NCBI RefSeq assembly: GCF_023221595.1
Contig: NZ_CP096563.1
Span: 4,893,001-4,957,000, forward strand
Origin: Rhodococcus qingshengii JCM 15477
Lineage (GTDB): Bacteria; Actinomycetota; Actinomycetes; Mycobacteriales; Mycobacteriaceae
Reading direction: 5' to 3'
Length of the DNA: 64,000 nucleotides
A model generated the notes under the pieces. That model was given only the letters and a program-made list of their open reading frames with translations, was not told the DNA's origin and searched no databases. The position numbers and the translations under genes are program-made. The first letter of the stretch is position 1. Each line of letters starts with the position of its first letter. Of this stretch, positions 55,205 through 63,903 are shown piece after piece.

Positions 55205-55745
55205 CCAGCGCCCGGCGCTTTCTGATCTGCGCGGTTCCCCAGATCCACACCCCGGCCCACATCATCCCGAACGCCCAACCTGCCAGTACATCGGTCATCC
55301 AATGGGCAGCCAGGTAGACGCGGGAGAATCCGACGGCGATCGTGTACAGGCCGAGGCTCGCGAGCATTGCCGTCTTCGCGAGCCTCGGCAAGGCAAGACG
55401 AAGGATCACGGCGGCAACCGAAGTCGCGAGGATCGCGCTCATCATCGCGTGGCCCGACGGGAACGAATACGAATCGATTTCGATCAACCGCTCCGGCAGG
55501 GGTGGACGGGTTCGCGTGAAGATGCGCTTCAATCCGCTCATCACGAGCAGACCGGTCAACATCGATCCGGCGATCAGCAGAGCTTCGGTGCGTAGTCCCC
55601 GGACCAGAAGCACGATCGTGAGCAGCGTCGCGATCAGCCACGACGCGAGGGTTCCGCCGCTGTCGGTGATGACGTCGACGACGTCCACGAGCCACGCCGT
55701 CCGCTGACTCACTGCGCTGTCGAGTACCCACTGATCAAAAGACAT
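55194..55745 (-). CDS. PAP2 superfamily membrane phosphatase
   Basis: 183 residues, about five helices. The three PAP2 motifs are present: KRIFTRTRPP, SFPSGHAM and SRVYLAAHWMTDVLAG. Members dephosphorylate lipid phosphates such as phosphatidic acid or undecaprenyl diphosphate at the membrane. ATG at 55745 with GAGGG upstream, 6 bp after the GHKL-ATPase stop, so third gene of that operon. Confidence 0.9.
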   Translation of the reverse strand: MSFDQWVLDSAVSQRTAWLVDVVDVITDSGGTLASWLIATLLTIVLLVRGLRTEALLIAGSMLTGLLVMSGLKRIFTRTRPPLPERLIEIDSYSFPSGHAMMSAILATSVAAVILRLALPRLAKTAMLASLGLYTIAVGFSRVYLAAHWMTDVLAGWAFGMMWAGVWIWGTAQIRKRRALVTS

Positions 55746-55751
55746 CTGCCC

Positions 55752-58424
55752 TCACATTCCTTGCGGCAGAGTCCACGTACGCATCACGTGATGAACGCCG
55801 TCCGAGTCCACCCACCACGGCACGATCACCGTCGTCTCGACCGCCCCCGTCAGTTCCACCGACAGTTCGTGATGGATCACTACCTCGCCGCTGGGTACCT
55901 CACGGCCGAGGGCTGCGAAGCCGAGAACTGCCTGCGGTTCGTTCGCCCACGTCGTCACGACGCCGGTGCTGCTCACTCGTCCATAGACTGACGTGGACGC
56001 CGTCGCGACGTCGAGCAGATCTGCCAGTGCGTCAGCTGTCTCGAAGCTGCCGAGCACGACTCGTTGTGCAGGTAGTGCTGCTCCCAGCCACGGTCGGTCG
56101 AGAACAAGGGCGTCGCCGGGATCGACCAGATCGCCGGAAAGGCCTCGCACGAACGGAGGCAGGTGCAGTTCCTCCAGGTCGAGAACCCGTCGCTGCGCTG
56201 CCTCACCCAGCAGTCGGTGCGTCCGCGCGACGACGGCGGAGGCCGGCATCCGTAGTGGGTCGGCAAGCCGATCGAGCAGCAGCTGAGCCAGTTCCGGATC
56301 GTCGACGGTATCCGATGCCAGCAATCCGGAGAAGAATCCGGCGTCGGGGTGTTCGGCAGCATCGAGCAATCCCTCGAAGGTGCGATCGCCCGGAGCGCGC
56401 AGCAAGCCCAGCACCTCACCGCCGAGTTCGGCATTCGAACGCAACCACCACGCCGTGTATCCACGACGGTCGGTGAGCAGCGCCCGCGTCGCCGGCGACT
56501 CGACCAGCAGCGACAACGCCTGCGGCCAGCGGTCTTCGTCCACGAGGTCGAGATCGCGCACGGCTTCGATGTATTCGGGGTCCTCGTCGAGGGTGTCCCA
56601 CCATGCGTCTTCGGCGTCGAGATCGTGATCGGGGCCGGAAGGCAATTCCTCACGGACCACCGTGAAACCCCACCCGACACCGACTACCCGTAGCGCCTGC
56701 TCCCCCACCCGCTGAACAAAATCAGCGTCGACGATACCGAAGGGAGAATCCTCGACCAGGACGCTTGCAAGGGGAGCTCCCGGAAGCAGAAGTTGGTCGG
56801 CGGACCGCAATTCGCCTTCCGAATCAGGAAGCAGCACTTCACCGATCCACGACGGCAGCGCCCCTGGCGCCACGTGGGCCGCCAATCCGAGCACCACTTG
56901 CGCCAACTCCGTCGCTACCGAATCATCTTGGTCCGCAGCATCTTCGATCAATGCGCGCAGCGCCGGATCGGACAGCAGGTCGGTGGCACTCGCGGTCTGC
57001 GCTCCCAATCGAGACAGCAACGGGTGAACCGCGACGGGATGAACCAACCTCGTCCACTGCACCGACGGCGCGTCTTCGCCCAGTTCGACGCCGACGACGA
57101 CGGTCCGCGGCCCGGTCACCGTCCGTCCGTCGGAGAGCGGAACCGGCAGTGTTCCAAGCTCTTCCACCGCAAGAGTGTCGATCACCAAGGGCTCGAGAGC
57201 CGAATAGAGTCGATTCCACCACTTCGGTTCACGTTCCGAACCGCTGAGCAGTTCCGCGATGCGCGCGAGCCCGATGCGGTGCGTCGACACTGCCGCGAGT
57301 GCTCGCTCGTGCTTGGGGCCGGAGAGCTCGGGGACAACCAGGCCGCCGATGATATCGGTGAGCAACTCGGCAAGGTCATCACCGAGCCCGGGCACCACGG
57401 ATGCTCGCTGCGGCGCGCGGTCGGGTTCACCGACCACCGGAAGCCACTCGTTTTCCTGCAGCTCCTTCAGAAGCGCTTCGCGCAGAAGCGAATCGGTTTC
57501 GCTGCGGGCAAAGGCAGGGATCGGAACGAGTGCCGTTCGCTGCCGAGGAGGTAGTGCAGCAAGGAACTTCGCGTACCCCTCGGCAAGCGGAGCGATCGGT
57601 GCAGCGGGCATGAGGCGTCGCCGATCGGGTTGCATTGCAATGTCGGCAATGATGATCGCGGGGATCGACAGTTCCTCGTCGGATCGCGTCGGCGCCCGCA
57701 GGACGTCGTCTGCGACCGGCTCGACGACCCCGTCGCGGACGGGCACCAACCATCGTGCGTTCGGCGCGGTGTACTGCCACCACGTGCGATCACCGATAGC
57801 GATCTCGACGAGGCCGGAATCCAGCACCCGTTCCGATCGCCGAAAAGTCTTCTCACCCAGACGAATTGATCCGAGAGCTGGGAGTTCGAGGAGCAGGTCG
57901 ACAGCCTCACGTGCCATCTGCGAAAGCAGCGCTGCGGCATCGACGTCCGGCCGAAGCGTCAGCACCACTTCCGAATCGGCACCGTCGCTCGGCAATTCGC
58001 CAGAGGGCCACACCAAACGAAGTACGGGGACACCGGTTTCCGGCACGGGGAGTTCGCGAGACTCGATCTCGCGCAGAGTGTGCGAGGCGGAGAATCGAAT
58101 CGATCCCGTCGACGAGCGCAGTTCCACCTCGTCACTGACCGAGAGAACTGCCGAGAATCCGACGCCGAACCGTCCCGTCACACCTTCGTCGGCGTCGACC
58201 TTGTTCGACGCGCGCAGCGCGGTGAGCGCATGTACACCGGGTTCGTCCAGTGGACGGCCCGTGTTCGCCACCGTCAGCGTCCGACCGTCCACGTCCACCC
58301 ACAAAGAGCCCTCGACGCCCTCGCGTGCAGCTGCATCGGCAGCGTTCTGCGCCAGTTCGGTGAGCAGACGGTCGCGGTACCCGGCCTTCGCGAGGTCGGA
58401 TTCCGCAGCCGCGTCTTCACGCAA
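55752..58424 (-). CDS. sacsin-like GHKL ATPase, large protein of unknown function
   Basis: 890 residues from the first usual start codon, a TTG at 58424. GHKL (Hsp90/gyrase-type) ATPase domain in the first 200 residues: N box LLTELAQNAADAA, G1 VANTGRPLDEPG, G2 GRFGVGFSAVL. The rest is alpha/beta with no other recognised domain. The frame stays open for 30 more codons upstream and encodes EDPFGTDALREATLRAWSES, which looks like the real conserved N-terminus, but contains no ATG, GTG or TTG before the stop at 58517. Downstream of a DUF3027 gene and upstream of PAP2. Confidence 0.8.
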   Translation of the reverse strand: MREDAAAESDLAKAGYRDRLLTELAQNAADAAAREGVEGSLWVDVDGRTLTVANTGRPLDEPGVHALTALRASNKVDADEGVTGRFGVGFSAVLSVSDEVELRSSTGSIRFSASHTLREIESRELPVPETGVPVLRLVWPSGELPSDGADSEVVLTLRPDVDAAALLSQMAREAVDLLLELPALGSIRLGEKTFRRSERVLDSGLVEIAIGDRTWWQYTAPNARWLVPVRDGVVEPVADDVLRAPTRSDEELSIPAIIIADIAMQPDRRRLMPAAPIAPLAEGYAKFLAALPPRQRTALVPIPAFARSETDSLLREALLKELQENEWLPVVGEPDRAPQRASVVPGLGDDLAELLTDIIGGLVVPELSGPKHERALAAVSTHRIGLARIAELLSGSEREPKWWNRLYSALEPLVIDTLAVEELGTLPVPLSDGRTVTGPRTVVVGVELGEDAPSVQWTRLVHPVAVHPLLSRLGAQTASATDLLSDPALRALIEDAADQDDSVATELAQVVLGLAAHVAPGALPSWIGEVLLPDSEGELRSADQLLLPGAPLASVLVEDSPFGIVDADFVQRVGEQALRVVGVGWGFTVVREELPSGPDHDLDAEDAWWDTLDEDPEYIEAVRDLDLVDEDRWPQALSLLVESPATRALLTDRRGYTAWWLRSNAELGGEVLGLLRAPGDRTFEGLLDAAEHPDAGFFSGLLASDTVDDPELAQLLLDRLADPLRMPASAVVARTHRLLGEAAQRRVLDLEELHLPPFVRGLSGDLVDPGDALVLDRPWLGAALPAQRVVLGSFETADALADLLDVATASTSVYGRVSSTGVVTTWANEPQAVLGFAALGREVPSGEVVIHHELSVELTGAVETTVIVPWWVDSDGVHHVMRTWTLPQGM

Positions 58425-58492
58425 TCGCGTCGGAGATTCCGACCACGCGCGCAGCGTCGCCTCGCGGAGTGCGTCCGTACCGAACGGATCTT

Positions 58493-59293
58493 CTACTCGG
58501 TGGATACCGAATCCTCAACTGCAACAGCGCTCGACGGGCGAGCGGGCACCGCAATCAGCTCGACGGCCCCGTCGTCGAATGCGTCGAACTGCGGCGAGCC
58601 CGCACCGAGCGGCAAGCTGGTGTCCGAGTGCGCGCCACAACCGTAAGACACGCTGACCACACGGCCGTCTGCGGAGAGTTCGTTTCCGCACACACCGAAC
58701 GCTGCGTGCAGCGAACCGGCGAGTGGAAGGAAGAATCCACACAGTCCACACGTCGACGGCGCGGCCTTCGCCATCTCCGACTCCGGGCCGAAGTCACCGT
58801 CGAACCAACGCTGCGCGGCATCGAGTCGGCCCTCGCGGCTCATGACCTGTTTGCGGCCGAGCCCGATTTCGAGAGCTACCTCGTCGACTTCCGGGTCACC
58901 GGTGGCGACGTAGCCGGGAACGAGGCGAGGATCCTCGGCCGGCGGGGCGAGTAGGTCACCGACGGACAGATCGCCGGGACGAATCCGCTGATCCCATGGC
59001 AGCCATTCCGGCGCAACCAACGCGTCGGGACCCGGCAACAGCGCCAACTCACTGATCGTGGCGTGGGTGTCCTCCGGTCCGGCAGCGACGACAACCGCCC
59101 ACTGCCAACCGCGGTATCCCGGAATGTCTGCTGCAAATCGATGGGTGGCGGCAAATTCGTCCTCCGACGTCACGCCGAGGTATGCCCCCACACCGCCTTC
59201 ATGCAGGTCGACGACTGCCTTTCGGGCAAGCTCGACCGCATCGGCCAGTACTGGGCGCGGCACTGCACGCTCTGGAGAAGTAGCAACACTCAC
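58493..59293 (-). CDS. DUF3027 family protein
   Basis: 266 residues from the GTG at 59293. Motifs include AVELARKAVVDLHEGGVGAYLGV, GWQWAVVVAAGPEDTHATISELALLPGPDALVAPEWLPWDQRI, and a Cys-rich region CGLCGFFLPLAGSLHAAFGVCGNELSADGRVVSVSYGCGAHSDTS that may bind metal. Function unknown. The start is uncertain: GGAGG directly abuts the GTG; a longer frame to 59365 would run across the start of the divergent gene. The stop at 58493-58495 overlaps the beginning of the conserved N-terminus of the GHKL ATPase. Confidence 0.8.
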   Translation of the reverse strand: MSVATSPERAVPRPVLADAVELARKAVVDLHEGGVGAYLGVTSEDEFAATHRFAADIPGYRGWQWAVVVAAGPEDTHATISELALLPGPDALVAPEWLPWDQRIRPGDLSVGDLLAPPAEDPRLVPGYVATGDPEVDEVALEIGLGRKQVMSREGRLDAAQRWFDGDFGPESEMAKAAPSTCGLCGFFLPLAGSLHAAFGVCGNELSADGRVVSVSYGCGAHSDTSLPLGAGSPQFDAFDDGAVELIAVPARPSSAVAVEDSVSTE

Positions 59294-59352
59294 TCCTCCA
59301 GTTTGCCGCACCACCGCAAGTCCGCAACGCACTGGGCTGCCATGCTGGGCAG

Positions 59353-60183
59353 ATGAGTAGGTCACACGCCAATTCCGTGCGCACTTTTGCAGTGGTCGCC
59401 GTGATCGCCTCGGCCTTGGCGGGGTGCTCCGATTCCCCCGGCGCTCCCGACAACCTCACGTCCGAAACCGGCTCCGTCGAGATCGTTCGAGTGTCCGCGC
59501 ACGATCCCGACGCGTTCACGCAGGGCCTCGAGATCGACGGAAACCGGTTGTACGAAAGCACCGGACGCGTCGGGCAGTCCTGGGTGCGCTCGAGCGAGAT
59601 CTCCGACGAGCAGTCCCCCGCTTCGGGACCGGAAGTTGCGCGTGCCGATCTCGACCCGCCGTTGTTCGGTGAGGGCATCACGGTTGCCGGAGACACACTG
59701 TGGCAACTCACCTGGAAAGACGGCGTTGCCATCGCCCGTGACAAGGACACCTTGACCGAACGAGGGCGGTTCCCACTCGACACCGAGGGATGGGGAATCT
59801 GTTCGCTCGGGGATCGGCTGGTCTCGAGCGACGGTTCGGCCACGTTGACCTTTCGCGATCCCGAAACCTTCGCGTCGATCTCGACCGTCGACGTCACCAG
59901 ATCTTCGGAGTCCGTCGGCAAGCTGAACGAATTGGAATGCGCCGAAGACGGCTCCGTCTACGCCAATGTCTGGACCACGGACACCGTCGTCCGAATCGAT
60001 CCGTCGGACGGCAGCGTCACGAACGTGTACGACGCTTCGCCGCTACGCGAAGAACTCGTCGCGGACGGATCGACCAGCACCGTCGACGTTCTCAACGGCA
60101 TCGCGCAGATTCCCGGTACCGATCGATTCCTGCTCACCGGCAAGTATTGGCCGCAGATGTTCGAAGTCCGTTTTGTTAACTGA
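59353..60183 (+). CDS. glutaminyl-peptide cyclotransferase, lipoprotein form
   Basis: 276 residues. Lipobox ALAGC at C25. A plant/bacterial-type glutaminyl cyclase beta-propeller follows: RVSAHDPDAFTQGLEIDGNRLYESTGRVGQSWVR, FGEGITVAGDTLWQLTWKDGVAIARDKDTL and LNELECAEDGSVYANVWTTDTVVRID. Converts N-terminal Gln of peptides to pyroglutamate; acts outside the membrane. Divergent from the DUF3027 gene with 59 bp between the starts. Confidence 0.9.
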   Translation: MSRSHANSVRTFAVVAVIASALAGCSDSPGAPDNLTSETGSVEIVRVSAHDPDAFTQGLEIDGNRLYESTGRVGQSWVRSSEISDEQSPASGPEVARADLDPPLFGEGITVAGDTLWQLTWKDGVAIARDKDTLTERGRFPLDTEGWGICSLGDRLVSSDGSATLTFRDPETFASISTVDVTRSSESVGKLNELECAEDGSVYANVWTTDTVVRIDPSDGSVTNVYDASPLREELVADGSTSTVDVLNGIAQIPGTDRFLLTGKYWPQMFEVRFVN

Positions 60184-60249
60184 GTCCGACATGACACAGG
60201 ACTCGCAGGGGTGTGCGTGGTAGCCGCGCCGACACTAGGACAGAATTGA

Positions 60250-61947
60250 GTGGTGACCGGACCGCGCGAACCCTACGACCCCGAAACTCGGCGAATCCAC
60301 GACGAGCCGGAGGGGCAACAGGTGCACCCCGGTTACGACAATTACCCACCCGCGGCCCGCCCGGACAATTACCCACCTTCGGCCCGTCCCGCTGCCCGTC
60401 GCACGCCTTTGCCACCGCTGCATCCGATTCCCGAATCGCGGGGAGACTCCGAATCCGCGGCCGGTTCGAAGACGCCGGGGGCGGACGCTCCCAAGGCTCC
60501 ACCGATGCCTCGCAAGCTCACCGTCACTCGCGTCGCAGCGATGCGCAGCCGCGAACTGACGAACAAGGGCATCGCGACCTTCCAGCGCGCGGCGAAGGCC
60601 GACGGCGCGGACAAGTCCGGTCTGACCGCTCTCACCTACGCGGTGATGACGAACAACGCGACCGACGCGGCGATCTCCGTCGCTCTGGCCAACACCCTGT
60701 TCTTCTCGGCGGCGACGGGCGAGGACAAGACCAAGGTCGCGCTCTATCTCCTGATCACGATCGCACCGTTCGCGGTCATCGCACCGCTCATCGGCCCCAT
60801 GCTCGACCGGTTGCAGCGCGGACGCCGCATCGCACTCGCGTCGTCGTTCGGAATCCGGACGCTCCTCGCGGTGATCCTGGTCTTCAACTTCGACAGTTGG
60901 ATCCTCTATCCGGCCGCGCTCGGCATGATGGTGCTCAGTAAATCGTTCTCGGTGCTCAAGAGTGCAGTGACACCACGTGTCTTACCACCGGAAATAGACC
61001 TGGTGCGCGTGAATTCGCGTCTGACGGTCTTCGGGCTGATCGGTGGAACGATCGGGGCCGGCGCGGTCGCAGGTGCGCTCGCGCTCGCTTTCGGTTCCAC
61101 CGGCGCCTTGTGGTTCGCGGTCGCCGTCACCGTGTTCGGCGCATATCTGAGCATGCGAATCCCGTCGTGGGTCGAGGTCACCGAGGGTGAGGTACCCGCG
61201 ACCATCACCTACCACCCGGACGAAGCGCATCACGCCGGCAGCGCCCCACCGCAGCCGGACGCCAAACCTGCCAAGGTCCGTCAGCCTCTCGGACGCGCCG
61301 TGATCATCGGACTCTGGGGCAACGGCACCATTCGCGTGCTCACCGGCTTCCTGACGCTCTACATCGCGTTCGTCGCCAAATCACGCACCGATCACGAGCC
61401 GCTCCAGCAGGCCATGATGCTCGGCCTGGTCGGCGCAGCAGCCGGTCTGGGTAACTTCGCCGGAAATGCCACGGGTGCGCGCCTCAAGCTCGGCCGGCCT
61501 GCCTTGATCGTGCTCCGGTGTACTGCGTCGGTGTGGATCATCGCGGTGATCGCAGCTCTGACGGACAACCTCATGACGGCCGCGCTTGCCACGCTCATCG
61601 CATCGGCCGCCAGCGCGCTCGCCAAGGTCTCACTCGACGCGTCACTCCAGCACGACCTGCCCGAGGAATCGATCGCGTCCGGATTCGGTAGATCCGAGAC
61701 GGTTCTGCAGCTGAGCTGGGTACTCGGCGGCGCATTGGGGGTTCTGCTTCCGACCGAATACTGGATCGGGTTCACTGTTGTATCGGTGTTCCTGACGATC
61801 GGGCTTCTGCAGACCTTCCTGAGCTACCGAGGAAGCAGCCTCCTGCCCGGCCTCGGCGGGAAGCGACCCGATCTGGCCGAACAAGAAGTGACCGAAGTGA
61901 TTTACACCGGTAAATCCAACCGAGGACAAGGAAGTACTCCGCAGTGA
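60250..61947 (+). CDS. MFS-like membrane protein with Pro-rich N-terminal tail
   Basis: 565 residues. The first 90 are hydrophilic and Pro-rich, including a 9-residue tandem repeat (DNYPPAARP/DNYPPSARP). The rest has about 12 helices: YAVMTNNATDAAISVALANTLFFSA, LIGPMLDRLQRGRRIALASSFGIRTLLAVI and LGRAVIIGLWGNGTIRVLTGFLTLY. Order and type fit M. tuberculosis Rv0876c (from memory). GTG at 60250 or at 60253. Coupled to DUF2771 by a GTGA at 61944-61947. Confidence 0.85.
   Translation: MVTGPREPYDPETRRIHDEPEGQQVHPGYDNYPPAARPDNYPPSARPAARRTPLPPLHPIPESRGDSESAAGSKTPGADAPKAPPMPRKLTVTRVAAMRSRELTNKGIATFQRAAKADGADKSGLTALTYAVMTNNATDAAISVALANTLFFSAATGEDKTKVALYLLITIAPFAVIAPLIGPMLDRLQRGRRIALASSFGIRTLLAVILVFNFDSWILYPAALGMMVLSKSFSVLKSAVTPRVLPPEIDLVRVNSRLTVFGLIGGTIGAGAVAGALALAFGSTGALWFAVAVTVFGAYLSMRIPSWVEVTEGEVPATITYHPDEAHHAGSAPPQPDAKPAKVRQPLGRAVIIGLWGNGTIRVLTGFLTLYIAFVAKSRTDHEPLQQAMMLGLVGAAAGLGNFAGNATGARLKLGRPALIVLRCTASVWIIAVIAALTDNLMTAALATLIASAASALAKVSLDASLQHDLPEESIASGFGRSETVLQLSWVLGGALGVLLPTEYWIGFTVVSVFLTIGLLQTFLSYRGSSLLPGLGGKRPDLAEQEVTEVIYTGKSNRGQGSTPQ
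60337..60390 (+). repeat. 27-bp tandem repeat, two units
   Basis: Units at 60337-60363 and 60364-60390 share GACAATTACCCACC and differ mainly at third positions; they encode the 9-residue repeats DNYPPAARP and DNYPPSARP in the cytoplasmic tail of the MFS protein. Confidence 0.75.
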
Positions 61948-62441
61948 TGATGCGCTCGAGAACAAAGAAGATCGTGGCAGCGATCAGTGTCCTGATGGTG
62001 GTGGCACTGGTTGCTTACGTCTCCGTTCTTTTCGTGATCATCAAGAACATCAATGACGACCCCGACAAGCTGCCGGTCATCACTGCATACGCACACGGCA
62101 AGACGATCGAAACGAACCCTGCCGGTTTCTGCACCATCGACCTGTCCCAGTGCGCCCAGGTGGGCGACATCTACGCACTCGACGTTCCAGCGGGCTACCC
62201 GCTGCAGCTGTCGTTGTCGACGGACGTCTCGGATGCGCAGTGGGCACTGCTCGCCGTCTACGAGGATGCCGACGGCAACCAGACCGGTGAGCCCCGAGTC
62301 TTCGAGCCCGGCGAGGCCCTGGCAGTGACGGTCGAGTCTTCGAGCGATCCCGTCAAGCAACTCGTCGGCGTCGAAATCCACCTCGCCGTCGGTGAGGGAA
62401 GCGAACAGGGACTGCTGATCTGGTCGATCAAGACCGCTTGA
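61944..62441 (+). CDS. DUF2771 family membrane-anchored protein
   Basis: 165 residues. One transmembrane helix at 10-32 (AAISVLMVVALVAYVSVLFVII) followed by an external domain with two cysteines (GFCTIDLSQCAQVGD), ALDVPAGYPLQLSLSTDVSDAQWALLAVYEDADGNQ and VGVEIHLAVGEGSEQGLLIWSIKTA. Matches DUF2771 in mycobacteria, where it also follows the MFS gene. GTG shared with the MFS stop; ATGs at the next two codons are also possible. Strong terminator downstream. Confidence 0.82.
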   Translation: MMMRSRTKKIVAAISVLMVVALVAYVSVLFVIIKNINDDPDKLPVITAYAHGKTIETNPAGFCTIDLSQCAQVGDIYALDVPAGYPLQLSLSTDVSDAQWALLAVYEDADGNQTGEPRVFEPGEALAVTVESSSDPVKQLVGVEIHLAVGEGSEQGLLIWSIKTA

Positions 62442-62455
62442 TCCCCGGAACGTCG

Positions 62456-62493
62456 AAAATGCCCTGCACACCGATTGGTGTGCAGGGCATTTT
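62456..62493 (+). terminator. strong intrinsic terminator
   Basis: Perfect 17-bp stem (AAAATGCCCTGCACACC and its complement) around GATT, ending in TTTTGTTTC. The symmetric A/T ends allow it to serve both the DUF2771 gene and the convergent cold-shock gene. Confidence 0.9.
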
Positions 62494-62529
62494 GTTTCGA
62501 AGCCGTGTATGGCAGCTCGTATCGAGCGA

Positions 62530-62943
62530 TCAGGTGTCGAGCTCGCGAGCGACGGCCCGGACGACCTCGGAGATCCGCTGAGCGGTCTTGCGGTCCGGGT
62601 ACTTGCCGTTGCGCAGATCCGGCTGGACCTTCGCCTCGAGCAACGTGATCATGTCCTCGACCATGCCGTGCAACTGATCAGGGGTGTGCTTACGCTCGAC
62701 GGGCTCACGACGCGTCGCCGTCGCGCCGCGCAACGACGGCGCCGGCTCGAGTACCTTCAGGCTCAGTGCCTGCGGACCGCGGCGGCCCGCAGCCATTCCG
62801 AACTCGACGCGCTGGCCGGCCTTCAAGCCTTCGACGCCCTCGGGGAGAGCGGAAGCACGGACGTAGACGTCCTCGCCCTCTTCCTGCGACAGAAAGCCGA
62901 AACCCTTTTCGACGTCGTACCACTTCACCTTGCCGGTCGGCAC
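62530..62943 (-). CDS. cspB: cold-shock protein with C-terminal extension
   Basis: 137 residues. The cold-shock domain ([32 protein letters not shown]) has both RNA-binding motifs, here KGFGFL and DVYVR. The second half ([51 protein letters not shown]) is a helical extension found in the mycobacterial CspB/Rv0871 type. GTG at 62943 matches that start; an upstream ATG at 62985 would add 14 residues. Its leader contains three hairpins between 62970 and 63087. Confidence 0.9.
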   Translation of the reverse strand: MPTGKVKWYDVEKGFGFLSQEEGEDVYVRASALPEGVEGLKAGQRVEFGMAAGRRGPQALSLKVLEPAPSLRGATATRREPVERKHTPDQLHGMVEDMITLLEAKVQPDLRNGKYPDRKTAQRISEVVRAVARELDT

Positions 62944-62969
62944 CGCGTTCACCTGCTCATCACTCGACT

Positions 62970-63087
62970 GGGGCGTCTGCCCCAATGTGCTCGGGAGGCT
63001 CTCGGAAGAGCCTCATGGCCTTGCTCGCATCGCTTCCGGTGGAAGAATGCAAAAGAACGCGCCCCACACTTGCTTCAGCGGGGCGCG
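62970..63087 (-). promoter_or_regulatory. hairpin-rich leader of the cold-shock gene
   Basis: Three perfect hairpins: GGGGC/GCCCC at 62970-62983, GAGGCTCT/AGAGCCTC with a 4-base loop at 62995-63014, and an 8-bp stem CGCGCCCC/GGGGCGCG at 63058-63087 which, read on the minus strand, is followed by TTCTTTT like an intrinsic terminator. No minus-strand gene lies upstream inside the window, so the terminator-like hairpin belongs to the cspB leader itself. TAGACT near 63100 may be the -10. Confidence 0.55.
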
Positions 63088-63158
63088 CAGTCTGTTAACA
63101 GTCTACCTGTGACGAACCCGGGTCGGCACCCAGGTTTACAGGCACTATCCTCGTAGGT

Positions 63159-63386
63159 GTGGACCCTCAACCGAACCCGCGCACTTCCGGCACCGGAAAC
63201 GGTCTGTTCCGTACGGCGATGGCACTGTTCATCGTCGGATTCCTGGCGATCGTGGCCATCTTCGCAGTCCATATCTTCAGCGACACCCCACCCGGCCTGG
63301 CGTTGTACCTGGTAGCACTCGCGTGCCCGATCGGCTTCCTCCTGGCCATCGTCTACACGCTCAGATCCGGTCGACGCGTGCGCTGA
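63159..63386 (+). CDS. small two-helix membrane protein
   Basis: 75 residues, two hydrophobic helices (AMALFIVGFLAIVAIFAVHIF and ALYLVALACPIGFLLAIVYTL) and a basic end RSGRRVR. No family recognised. GTG at 63159 without clear ribosome site; could be leaderless. It precedes the YccF gene by 33 bp on the same strand. Confidence 0.65.
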   Translation: MDPQPNPRTSGTGNGLFRTAMALFIVGFLAIVAIFAVHIFSDTPPGLALYLVALACPIGFLLAIVYTLRSGRRVR

Positions 63387-63419
63387 TCACTCCCGCCTCC
63401 AACCGAAAGGTCACTGACC

Positions 63420-63809
63420 ATGAGAATCCTCCTGAACGTGATCTGGCTGGTCTTCGGCGGCTTCTGGCTGGCGTTGGGTTACTTCGCCGCAGGCATCATC
63501 TGCTGCATCCTCATCATCACGATTCCCTTCGGAATCGCGGCATTCCGCATCGGCATCTACGCACTGTGGCCGTTCGGTAAGACCGTCGTCGACAAGCCGA
63601 CCGCTGGTGTCGGTTCGATGATCGGCAATGTCATCTGGGTGATCATCGCCGGTATCTGGTTGGCGATCGGACACATCGTCACCGCCGTCGCGATGGCGAT
63701 CACGATCATCGGAATTCCGCTCGCGGTCGCGAACCTGAAGATGATTCCGATCTCGCTGATGCCGCTCGGCAAGGAGATCGTCGACGTGGACCGGGTGAAT
63801 TACGCATAG
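63420..63809 (+). CDS. YccF domain-containing membrane protein
   Basis: 129 residues with two repeats of the YccF module, NVIWLVFGGFWLALGYFAAGIICCILIITIPFGIAAFRIGIYALWPFG and GNVIWVIIAGIWLAIGHIVTAVAMAITIIGIPLAVANLKM. About four helices; function unknown. M. tuberculosis has Rv0870c in the same place beside cspB (from memory). ATG at 63420 with GAAAGG upstream. Its last 25 bp are repeated just after the stop. Confidence 0.88.
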   Translation: MRILLNVIWLVFGGFWLALGYFAAGIICCILIITIPFGIAAFRIGIYALWPFGKTVVDKPTAGVGSMIGNVIWVIIAGIWLAIGHIVTAVAMAITIIGIPLAVANLKMIPISLMPLGKEIVDVDRVNYA

Positions 63810-63835
63810 TCGTGGACCGCGTCGATTACGCATAG
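63785..63835 (+). repeat. 25-bp tandem duplication at the yccF stop
   Basis: CGTGGACCGGGTGAATTACGCATAG at 63785-63809, shown here by its ends CGTGGACCG and TACGCATAG, is repeated with two mismatches at 63811-63835. The first copy codes the last residues DRVNYA and the stop; the second lies in the 3' untranslated part and carries another TAG. Confidence 0.8.
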
Positions 63836-63851
63836 CGGGCCCGCGGACCGA

Positions 63852-63887
63852 AGAACCCGACCACAGCAGTTGCTGTGGTCGGGTTCT
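63852..63887. terminator. bidirectional terminator between yccF and the last gene
   Basis: Perfect 17-bp stem (AGAACCCGACCACAGCA and its complement) with a 2-bp centre, between the convergent yccF and partial gene at 63904. Confidence 0.85.
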
Positions 63888-63903
63888 CTGGTATCAGGTC
63901 GTA

